Shown piece after piece: positions 7,316 to 12,777 of a stretch of 12,777 bases of DNA. The translations under genes were made by a program, and so were the position numbers. The notes under the pieces are model-generated. The model searched no databases and was not told where the DNA came from. It saw only the letters and a list, made by a program, of their open reading frames with translations. Source of the DNA: Deltaproteobacteria bacterium (lineage in GTDB: Bacteria > Myxococcota > B64-G9). The stretch covers positions 1-12,777 of the forward strand of contig QMME01000082.1 in NCBI GenBank assembly GCA_003647095.1, in the 5' to 3' direction. Positions within the stretch are counted from its first letter, which is position 1, and every line of letters begins with the position of its first letter.

Positions 7316-9034
7316 TCATCCCGCCTGGCTGCTCACGGCCGGGGTGTCCACCCAGCTACCCACCAGCTGTATCAGCCTGGCGGCCTCGATGGGCTTGGTA
7401 ACGAAATCATCCATGCCCGCGGCAAAGCAGGCTTCACGCTGTTCCGGCAGGGCGTTGGCGGTAAGCGCCACCAGCACCACGTGCTCCTGCTGGCCCTCGC
7501 GGGCACGCACCCGCCGGGCGATTTCCAGTCCATCCATGTCCGGCAGGTTGATATCCACCAGTGCCAGGCAACATTGCCGCTCTCCGAGCAGGCGCAGGGC
7601 TTCACCGCCGGTGGCCGCCAGCAGCACCCGGTAGCCGGCACCCTGCAGGATGGTTTCCATCAGTTCCCGGCTGGCGCTGTCGTCCTCGACGATGAGCAGC
7701 GGGCCCGGTCGAGTGCCGGAAGCGGTCTTTTCCTTGTTTTCCCAGTGGGGAAAGGGCAGGCGCAAAACGAACCGGCATCCTCTGCCCTCGTGCTCTTGCA
7801 GGCTGATCCGTCCCCCCAGCGACTCGGCCACCTGGCGACAGATGGCCAGGCCCAGGCCTACCCCCCGCTCGCCGGAATCCTGCTGCCGCTGGAAGAAGGG
7901 GCGAAATACCTTCTCCCAGTCCTGGCGAGGAATACCGGGGCCGCTGTCTTCCACCTCCACCACCAGCCAGCCCAGCGGTTCATTGCGCAGCCTGATGGTC
8001 ACGCGACCCGGCACGGCGAACTTGATGATGTTGTCCAACAGGTTGAGCAGGATCTGGCGCAGGCGAAAGGCGTCTCCCCGCACGTAGCGCGGCTGCCCGC
8101 GCCGGTCTTCCACCTGCAGTTGCTGGTCCCTTTCCTCCAGGCGCCCCTGCATGGAACGAACCACGTCTTCCACCACCTGTCCCGGTTCGAAGGGAGCCAC
8201 GTGAATCTCCAGGCCCCCGGCCTCCATCTTGGCCATGTCCAGGGCGTCTTCCACCAGGCCCAGCAGGGCATAGGTATTCTTGCCGATCAACTCCAGCCGG
8301 TGCCGATCGCGTCCCTCCCGGCAATCGTCGGCCAGCAGGTTACAGTTGCCGAGGATGACGTTGAGGGGAGTGCGAAACTCGTGGCTCATGTTGGCCAGGA
8401 ACCGGCTCCGGGCGGTGGCCGCCTCGCGGGCCCGGTCACGCTGGCTCTCCAGTTCACGTTCCCAGCGGGCCCGTACCCTCTCGTAGCTGTAGACGATCAG
8501 CGCCAGCACCAGCAGCACTCCCATCCAGGTCATGGTTTCGTCGAAGTGCCGGTGCTCGGGAGGAACCAGGTTGGGGAATTCGAAGCCCGCCAGGGCGGCC
8601 CATTCCATGCCGCCGGCCACGGCCAGGGTGGGTACCAGCCACCAAACCCCTGCCGGCCCCACGCATATCTGGGCCACCACCGGCACCAGCAGGAAGGCCG
8701 CCATGTTGGCCCCGGAAAGTCCTCCCGTGGCATAGTTGCTTACCGCCACTCCCAGCAACAGCAGGCCGGTGATACCGTGCCCGCACCAGATGGCCAGTCG
8801 GCGATGATGGTGGAGCAACCATAGCAGCAGCACGACCACCACCACTTCCACGGCCAGGATGAGCATCGCCTCCCAGCCGCCGTAGGAATAGAAGCTGGTG
8901 ATCCATACGAGCGAAAAGAGAATCAACAACAAACCGGTCCAGTTGATCAGGCGGCGGGCTTCACGGTCACTGCCGCCAGCGGGGCGCCCTGCTGTGGATT
9001 TACCGTCCCCCGGCCGAGATCGCTCTGCTTCCAT
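7316..9034 (-). CDS. Membrane hybrid histidine kinase (HisKA-HATPase-REC)
   Basis: This is a 572-residue sensor kinase. After a short polar N terminus, about six transmembrane helices (about residues 30-195) form the input region, including the segment SNYATGGLSGANM; I cannot assign it to a named sensor family. HisKA follows with phosphoacceptor His218 in NMSHEFRTPLN. The ATPase domain shows the N-box (LLDNIIKFA), G1 box (DSGPGIP), F box (VFRPFFQ) and G2 box (GVGLGLAI). A C-terminal receiver domain carries the acidic VEDD, phosphoacceptor Asp494 in LVDINLPDMDG and Lys in TKP. All catalytic residues appear intact. The start at ATG 9034 is chosen because GGAGGAAGG lies 8 bases upstream on the minus strand; a longer open frame to 9235 would overlap the divergent gene and lacks protein-like composition. 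There is no HPt domain or partner regulator in the window. It is probably cotranscribed with the CHAT gene. Confidence 0.93.
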   Translation of the reverse strand: MEAERSRPGDGKSTAGRPAGGSDREARRLINWTGLLLILFSLVWITSFYSYGGWEAMLILAVEVVVVVLLLWLLHHHRRLAIWCGHGITGLLLLGVAVSNYATGGLSGANMAAFLLVPVVAQICVGPAGVWWLVPTLAVAGGMEWAALAGFEFPNLVPPEHRHFDETMTWMGVLLVLALIVYSYERVRARWERELESQRDRAREAATARSRFLANMSHEFRTPLNVILGNCNLLADDCREGRDRHRLELIGKNTYALLGLVEDALDMAKMEAGGLEIHVAPFEPGQVVEDVVRSMQGRLEERDQQLQVEDRRGQPRYVRGDAFRLRQILLNLLDNIIKFAVPGRVTIRLRNEPLGWLVVEVEDSGPGIPRQDWEKVFRPFFQRQQDSGERGVGLGLAICRQVAESLGGRISLQEHEGRGCRFVLRLPFPHWENKEKTASGTRPGPLLIVEDDSASRELMETILQGAGYRVLLAATGGEALRLLGERQCCLALVDINLPDMDGLEIARRVRAREGQQEHVVLVALTANALPEQREACFAAGMDDFVTKPIEAARLIQLVGSWVDTPAVSSQAG

Positions 9035-9106
9035 GCCCTGCACCTTCCTCCATCCCCGCCGGAAGCCGTCCCCGGCCGGTTCCGGGGCCGGGACAGCCAC
9101 GACAAG

Positions 9107-9136
9107 AGAATAAGGGAGATCTCCTCCCGACCGCAA
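9107..9136 (-). promoter_or_regulatory. Possible sigma70-type promoter with palindrome, hybrid kinase gene
   Basis: On the minus strand TTGCGG (9131-9136) and TATTCT (9107-9112) are 18 bases apart, a weak match to -35/-10. Between them lies the perfect 10-bp palindrome GGAGATCTCC (9115-9124), which could be an operator. It is about 75 bases upstream of the kinase start. Evidence is suggestive only. Confidence 0.3.
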
Positions 9137-9185
9137 GTCCGGATGCCACCTGCCAGCACCGTTGTTTTTTCCCGGCCCGGAGTAG

Positions 9186-9203
9186 TATAAGGGGTGCAAG
9201 GAG
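9186..9203 (+). promoter_or_regulatory. Possible -10 (TATAAG) and ribosome-binding site of MetV-like gene
   Basis: TATAAG (9186-9191) with a TTGTTT 18 bases upstream could be a sigma70 promoter, though it would leave only a very short leader. AAGGAG (9198-9203) lies six bases before ATG 9210 and clearly decides that start. The rest of the 175-base divergent space (9035-9209) holds a G/C-rich inverted repeat, CCCCGG...CCGGGG near 9070, and nothing else I can name. Confidence 0.4.
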
Positions 9204-9209
9204 CGAGGC

Positions 9210-9878
9210 ATGATAACCGCCGACAGGAAACCCATTGACGAAGTCTTGGCCAGCCTGGCGGACGCTCGCCGGATCTTGCTGCTGGGCTGTCACGGTTGCG
9301 TGACCGTTTGCGCAGCCGGCGGGGAACGGGAGGTCGCCGAGTTGGCCAGCGAGCTGCGCCTGGCCGACCGCCTCCAGGGAAGACAGCGGGACTACCAGCA
9401 GGTCACCATCGAGCGCCAGTGCGACCGGGAGTTCTTCGACACCATCCACGAACAGATGCAGGACAGCGACCTGGTTCTGTCACTGGCTTGCGGGGCCGGG
9501 GTGCAGCTGGCGGCCGAGGTGGCCCTGCCGGTGCCGGTGGTGCCGGCGCTCAACACCACCTTCCTGGGCGTCAACACCGGACCGGGTAGTTGGGACGAAC
9601 GTTGCCTGGGTTGCGGCGACTGCCTGCTGGAGATCACCGGCGGCATCTGCCCCATCGCCCGTTGCTCGAAGAGCCTGCTCAACGGCCCCTGCGGCGGCTC
9701 GGCCAACGGCAAGTGCGAGATCGACGACTCGATCGATTGCGCCTGGCAGCTGATCCACGACCGGCTGAAGGCCCAGGGGAGATTGGAGCAGATCGCCCGG
9801 GTGATCCCCCCCCGCGACTGGTCGTCAAGCCGCCACGGTGGCCCGCGCCGCCGGGTGCGCCCGGACCTGGTCAGGTAG
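9210..9878 (+). CDS. MetV-like protein (MTHFR C-terminal family)
   Basis: This 222-residue Cys-rich protein belongs to the methylenetetrahydrofolate reductase C-terminal family, which includes MetV, the metal-binding partner of MetF in the acetogenic Wood-Ljungdahl methyl branch. The family signature is seen in CPIARCSKSLLNGPCGG (C147, C152, C161), preceded by C-L-G-C-G-D-C (132, 135, 138) and followed by GKCEI (C169) and C177. An N-terminal C-x2-C-x3-C (C27, C30, C34) follows a hydrophobic strand in a Rossmann-like position; two more Cys lie between (around QCDREFF and LACGAG). These residues probably bind Zn or an Fe-S cluster. A clear SD site (AAGGAG) supports ATG 9210. The C-terminal tail is basic (SSSRHGGPRRR). 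Normally metV adjoins metF or HdrA-like genes; here neither is next to it, so its partner is encoded elsewhere or its role differs. Its end overlaps the convergent nth gene by 8 bp. Confidence 0.85.
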   Translation: MITADRKPIDEVLASLADARRILLLGCHGCVTVCAAGGEREVAELASELRLADRLQGRQRDYQQVTIERQCDREFFDTIHEQMQDSDLVLSLACGAGVQLAAEVALPVPVVPALNTTFLGVNTGPGSWDERCLGCGDCLLEITGGICPIARCSKSLLNGPCGGSANGKCEIDDSIDCAWQLIHDRLKAQGRLEQIARVIPPRDWSSSRHGGPRRRVRPDLVR

Positions 9879-10491
9879 TTTCCCGCCCCCGGGCGCAGTC
9901 GTTGCGTACCGGGCACTCGCCGCAGCGCGGCCCGCGCGGCAGGCAGATGGTCTTGCCGTGGTGCACCAGCAGGTCATTGACCCGCGCCTGCCAGCCAGGG
10001 GGTACCATTTCCAGCAGCGCCCGTTCCGTCTGCTCCGGGCTGCGGGTGTCGACCCAGCCCAGGCGATTGCTGATACGGTGCACGTGGGTATCCACCGGCA
10101 GCGCCCGCCCCCCGAAGGCATAGACCACCACGCAACCGGCGGTCTTGCGGCCCACCCCCGGCAGCTGTACCAGCTGCTCCAGGCTGTCGGGCACCCGCCC
10201 CCCGTGCCTTTCCACCAGTTGCCGGGCTACCTGCACCAGGCGCTTGCTCTTGACACGATACAGACCGATTCGCCTGATCACCCCTTCCACCTCGGCGGGC
10301 CGGGCCCGGGCCAGGCTGGCGGCATCTGGCCAGCGCCGCAACAGTTCGGGCACCACTTGCTCGGTGACCTCGTCGCGCACCCGGGCGGAGAGGATGGTGG
10401 CCACCAGGGTCTGGAAAGGTTTGCCCTGGCCCAGTCGGGCCAGCATGGTCTTGCCCTGGTGGCTACTCAGGCGACGCAACACCCGGGTCAC
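9871..10491 (-). CDS. nth: Endonuclease III, DNA glycosylase/AP lyase
   Basis: This base-excision-repair enzyme removes oxidised pyrimidines and cuts the abasic site. The helix-hairpin-helix LPGVGRKTAG carries catalytic Lys116, and Asp134 lies in LPVDTHVHR. The C-terminal 4Fe-4S loop has C183, C190, C193 and C199 (C-x6-C-x2-C-x5-C). Each residue is exactly four positions before its Escherichia coli Nth counterpart (K120, D138, C187, C194, C197, C203), which supports the GTG start at 10491 and a length of 206 (E. coli 211). The segment LSARVRDE replaces the enterobacterial LSAQATD and resembles versions in other lineages. The open frame runs on upstream to 10704 through a repeat element, but that part is not enzyme-like. 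Only AGGCTG separates the start from the element, so its leader or RBS has probably been changed. An in-frame ATG at about residue 16 is an alternative start. Confidence 0.93.
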   Translation of the reverse strand: MTRVLRRLSSHQGKTMLARLGQGKPFQTLVATILSARVRDEVTEQVVPELLRRWPDAASLARARPAEVEGVIRRIGLYRVKSKRLVQVARQLVERHGGRVPDSLEQLVQLPGVGRKTAGCVVVYAFGGRALPVDTHVHRISNRLGWVDTRSPEQTERALLEMVPPGWQARVNDLLVHHGKTICLPRGPRCGECPVRNDCARGRETT

Positions 10492-10497
10492 CAGCCT

Positions 10498-10678
10498 GGG
10501 GGACGGTCTTAACTTTTTAACTTTTTCCCTACAACCCACGATATTGCCTTGTCCTGCCCTGGTTTTGAACCCCTTTCCTCTTGATAATCTCCCGAAAGTA
10601 CAACCGATTCTATTGAAGCAAGGTGGAAAGGTAAAGAGATCAGGGGGACAAAAAGTTAATAAGTTAAGACCGTCCCCC
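10498..10678. mobile_element. REP/MITE-like element with 29-bp inverted ends
   Basis: The left end (10498-10526, beginning GGGGGACGGTCTTAAC) and right end (10650-10678, ending GTTAAGACCGTCCCCC) are inverted copies over 29 bp with one mismatch. The right end is itself closed by a GGGGGAC (10643-10649) that pairs with the terminal GTCCCCC, and the left end has a partial counterpart, as in REP palindromes arranged as a pair. The 123-base interior is much more A/T-rich than its surroundings and has no credible gene. No target duplication is visible, as expected for elements mobilised by REP-associated (IS200/IS605-like) transposases; this link is inferred from sequence style. It fills most of the 240-base gap between nth and tolC. 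Confidence 0.75.
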
Positions 10679-10691
10679 ATTGACTCCGTCG

Positions 10692-10720
10692 TTGACAGCG
10701 GCATCGCTGTTACCTAACCT
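10692..10720 (+). promoter_or_regulatory. Possible tolC promoter with overlapping palindrome
   Basis: TTGACA at 10692-10697 is a perfect -35 hexamer; 17 bases later TAACCT (10715-10720) is a poor -10. The palindrome TGACAGCG-GCAT-CGCTGTTA (10693-10712) overlaps the -35 and has 6-bp perfect inner arms. It shares 13 of 20 positions with the palindrome at 1822-1841. The leader to ATG 10732 would be only a few bases long, so the promoter call is weak. Confidence 0.35.
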
Positions 10721-10731
10721 CGTTGCCGACA

Positions 10732-12147
10732 ATGAAGACCATGGCCCAGCTGTTGCTTGCCCTGCTGTTGCCCCTGTCGCCGGTCCGGGCCGGCCAGGAG
10801 CCTCCCCCGCTGCACCTGGGAGAGCTGCTACGGGCCGCCCTGGCCCACGACGGGCGGGTACTGGCCGCCAATGCCCAGCTCGATGTCTACCGGGCCCGTT
10901 TCAAGGAGGCCCGCTGGGCGTGGTTTCCCCGCTTGCGTTTACAGGGACTGTTCGGTGGCCCGGTGGGAGAGCGCCGCCTGGCTTGCAATCCCGACAGCGA
11001 TCCCGGCTGCACCGGCCTGGAGGTGACCGAGGCCTCCAAGACCGGCGACTTCGAGTTCGGCAAGATGAGCTTCGCCCTGGGAGGCAAGTTGGAAGGTGTC
11101 TTGCCCATCTACACCTTCGGCAAGATCGACGCCGCCCGCCGGGCGGCCGCGGCCGGTGTCGAGGCCGGTTCGGCCGGCATCCGCCAGGCTCGCCAGCAGG
11201 TGGCCCTGGAAGTGCGTCGTGCCTACTGGGCCTGGCTGGTGGCCAGTCGCTCCGTGGAGGTACTGGAAGACAGCCAGCGCAAGATCACCAGCGCCGAGAA
11301 GAAACTCCTCAAGATGCTCGACGAGCTCAACGAGGAAGTCACCGACCGAGACCTGTTCAAGCTGCGCTACTACGCCGCCCAGCTCGACACCCTCCTGGAA
11401 CAAAGTCGCCAGGGCCGGGCGGGCATCCTGTCCGCCCTGCGCTTCCTCACCGGCATCGAGCAACTGGGCCGGGGGCGCGAGCTGGCCTGGCGGGAAATAG
11501 CACTGCCAGCCGAACAACCGCCGGAGCTTCCCAGGTTGCTCGAGCAGGCCCGCCGGCAACGCCCGGAACTGCTCATGTTGGCGGCCGGGGTCGAGGCCGG
11601 CAAGGCCGCCGTGGAAGTGGCCCGGGCCCGCTTCTGGCCGGATTTCTTCCTGGCCGGTTACGTCCAGGGTTCCTGGTCACCGGTGCAGGACTATATCACC
11701 AACCCACTGCTCTCCCCCGGGTTGACCAACTACGACGCCGCCCTGGCGGTGGGTTTCCGCATCGAGCTGGATGTACCCCAGAAGCTGGCCCAGCTGGAAC
11801 GGGCCCGGGCCGAACTGGCGCGGGTGCAGGCCCAGGCCAACCAGGCCGGCCAGGCCATCACCCTGCAGGTGGAGCGCGCCTGGCAGGCGGTACGCACCGC
11901 CCGGGCGCGCTGGCGGGTACAGCGCCGGGCCCTGCGCGCGGCCAAGGCCTGGATGCGTGCCAACCTGATGAGCTACGGCGTGGGCGTGTTCGACACCAAG
12001 GATTTGCTCGACTCCATCGCCGCCCACGCCAAGGCCACCATCGAGTCCAGCCGGGTGCACCACGACCTGGCCGTGGCCATGGACGAGCTGCGCCTGGCCG
12101 TGGGAGAAGATCTCGGCCAGCCTCCGGCAGAAGAGCTACAACCATGA
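10732..12147 (+). CDS. TolC-family outer membrane efflux channel
   Basis: This 471-residue outer-membrane factor would trimerise into a channel spanning outer membrane and periplasm. It has a signal peptide (MKTMAQLLLALLLPLSPVRA, cut before GQEPP), then two tandem outer-membrane-efflux repeats rich in long amphipathic helices, for example the coiled stretches around residues 120-250 and 340-450 with heptad-like Ala, Leu, Glu and Arg. Gly- and aromatic-rich segments between (GLFGGPVGE; FFLAGYVQGSW) fit the beta-barrel strands. Length is typical for the family. ATG 10732 is preferred; TTG 10723 and ATG 10741 in the same frame also keep the signal peptide, and no strong SD site distinguishes them. 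It is followed by a six-codon ORF overlapping its stop and by an mlaC-type gene, suggesting an envelope lipid or hydrophobic-compound transport operon. The specific substrate cannot be read from the sequence. Confidence 0.9.
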   Translation: MKTMAQLLLALLLPLSPVRAGQEPPPLHLGELLRAALAHDGRVLAANAQLDVYRARFKEARWAWFPRLRLQGLFGGPVGERRLACNPDSDPGCTGLEVTEASKTGDFEFGKMSFALGGKLEGVLPIYTFGKIDAARRAAAAGVEAGSAGIRQARQQVALEVRRAYWAWLVASRSVEVLEDSQRKITSAEKKLLKMLDELNEEVTDRDLFKLRYYAAQLDTLLEQSRQGRAGILSALRFLTGIEQLGRGRELAWREIALPAEQPPELPRLLEQARRQRPELLMLAAGVEAGKAAVEVARARFWPDFFLAGYVQGSWSPVQDYITNPLLSPGLTNYDAALAVGFRIELDVPQKLAQLERARAELARVQAQANQAGQAITLQVERAWQAVRTARARWRVQRRALRAAKAWMRANLMSYGVGVFDTKDLLDSIAAHAKATIESSRVHHDLAVAMDELRLAVGEDLGQPPAEELQP

Positions 12148-12164
12148 GCACCCGGACCAGGTGA
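12144..12164 (+). other. Six-codon minicistron between tolC and mlaC
   Basis: The tolC stop overlaps an ATG (ATGA) that opens a six-codon frame, MSTRTR, ending in TGA directly followed by another ATG (12165) that is in frame with mlaC. Translating ribosomes could thus be passed along to mlaC. It may be accidental; no ribosome-binding site of its own is evident. Confidence 0.25.
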
Positions 12165-12218
12165 ATGTTGCCGCGACCGATTGCGTCGAAGTACCCGGGA
12201 ACAAGGGAGGTAGACAAG

Positions 12219-12777
12219 ATGAAACTTGGCAGCACCACGGCTTCCGTGATCATGGTCGCTGTACTGTTTTCCGGCATCCGGGCCCGGGCCGAGGCTCCCA
12301 CGCGGGTGATAACCACGGCCGCCGAACAGGTACGGGCAATTCTCAAGAACAAGGTAAAGAAGGGCTCGGCAGCCGAGCGGTTGCGCAAGAAAATGCTCAA
12401 GCAGGTGGTGGATGGCTTTCTCGATTACCACGAGCTGGCGCGCCTGTCGCTGGGGCCGCACTGGCAGGAACGCAACAACAAGGAACAGCGGGAGTTTACC
12501 CGGCTGCTGCGCGAGCTTATTGAGGCCTCCTACCTGTCCACCATCTCCGACAACATCAATTTCAAGCTGAAGATAGAGGAGGAGGAGATCGCCGAGGAGG
12601 GCGACAAGGCCTCGGTGTGGGCAGTGGCCTCGGCCAAGAACAGCAAGCAGCGCACCGTGTCCGAGGATCTCACCTTCCACCTGTTTCTCAAGGACAAGAA
12701 GTGGTTCATCTACGACATCGAGTTCGGCGACGTCAGCCTGGTACGCCATTACCGGGGAGAATTTCACCGCAAGATCA
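12219..12777 (+). CDS. mlaC: MlaC/Ttg2D-type phospholipid-binding protein (3' partial)
   Basis: This is a periplasmic lipid-shuttle protein of the MlaC / Ttg2D (toluene-tolerance) family; 186 residues are visible and the frame runs past the window end. The start at ATG 12219 is set by GGGAGGT seven bases upstream. A signal peptide follows (MKLGSTTASVIMVAVLFSGIRARAEA). Family landmarks are the helical segment LDYHELARLSLGPHWQERNN, the Q-R-E-F-x-R-L-L block and the conserved GDVSLVRHYRGEF near the visible end. In Escherichia coli MlaC carries phospholipids between the outer-membrane MlaA-OmpC complex and the inner-membrane MlaFEDB transporter. Here it follows a TolC gene rather than mlaFED, an arrangement also seen with MMPL/RND-type hopanoid or lipid exporters, so the next gene may be such a transporter. 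An in-frame ATG at 12165 would add an implausible non-signal N terminus. Confidence 0.85.
   Translation, partial: MKLGSTTASVIMVAVLFSGIRARAEAPTRVITTAAEQVRAILKNKVKKGSAAERLRKKMLKQVVDGFLDYHELARLSLGPHWQERNNKEQREFTRLLRELIEASYLSTISDNINFKLKIEEEEIAEEGDKASVWAVASAKNSKQRTVSEDLTFHLFLKDKKWFIYDIEFGDVSLVRHYRGEFHRKI

Noticed and set aside
5963..8824. 953-codon plus-strand open frame opposite the CHAT and kinase genes
   Set aside because: It spans two clear minus-strand genes and their gap, and is rich in Gln, Pro, Gly and His; it is a shadow frame.
9133..9148. sigma54-like TGGCAT...TTGC on the minus strand upstream of the hybrid kinase
   Set aside because: The spacer is six rather than five bases, putting the GG and GC elements out of register.
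9035..9235. 67-residue N-terminal extension of the hybrid kinase frame
   Set aside because: It crosses the divergent gene's start and promoter region, has no domain-like character, and the ATG at 9034 has a good ribosome-binding site.
10492..10704. 71-residue N-terminal extension of endonuclease III
   Set aside because: It is translated mostly from the REP/MITE-like element; with the GTG at 10491 all catalytic and cluster residues align with E. coli Nth at a constant offset.
10742..10757. Second sigma54-like match, TGGCCC-N5-TTGCT, about 40 bases after the palindrome upstream of tolC
   Set aside because: It lies within the tolC signal-peptide codons (Met-Ala-Gln-Leu-Leu-Leu); a start there would remove the signal peptide. 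Leu codons readily create TTGC/CTG strings.
10680..12164. 494-codon plus-strand frame overlapping tolC
   Set aside because: It is Pro/Gly/Arg-rich without family motifs; the tolC frame carries a signal peptide and family features.

Overview
The window is GC-rich and gene-dense. Its mix of gene families suggests a Myxococcota or other former deltaproteobacterial lineage: an FHA-GAF-AAA+-Fis sigma54 activator, lipoproteins with a short Cys-rich 'C-x5-C-x5-C-x6-C' segment followed by carboxypeptidase-regulatory-like repeats, a secreted TPR-CHAT protein, a MetV-like corrinoid-pathway protein, and a TolC-MlaC pair. This placement is inferred from families, not from a marker gene.

Left part (1-4190): a sigma54-dependent activator (5' end outside the window) is followed by two lipoprotein genes whose coding regions overlap by ATGA. 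A near-perfect sigma54 -24/-12 element (1873-1888) and an 8-bp-arm palindrome (1822-1841) lie between the activator and the first lipoprotein. The activator may therefore control its downstream neighbours, although the start codon of the first lipoprotein is then hard to place. A bidirectional terminator (4165-4187) separates these genes from the convergent block.

Middle part (4187-9034, minus strand): a six-TM hybrid histidine kinase is followed after 48 bp by a 1026-residue exported TPR-CHAT protein with an intact His/Cys dyad. The two look like one operon and form the most unusual unit here. No response regulator, phosphotransfer protein or caspase-type substrate is recognisable nearby.

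Right part (9210-12777): an orphan MetV-like protein (MTHFR C-terminal family, 13 Cys, no metF beside it) converges with endonuclease III (nth), the two coding regions overlapping by 8 bp. A REP/MITE-like element with 29-bp inverted ends (10498-10678) lies directly against the nth start. Beyond it begins a plus-strand operon of a TolC-family outer-membrane channel and an MlaC-type lipid-binding protein that runs off the window, probably part of an envelope lipid or efflux system. A palindrome resembling the one at 1822 sits just upstream of tolC.

No rRNA, tRNA, CRISPR array, integrase or complete insertion sequence was seen. No gap between genes exceeds about 240 bases.
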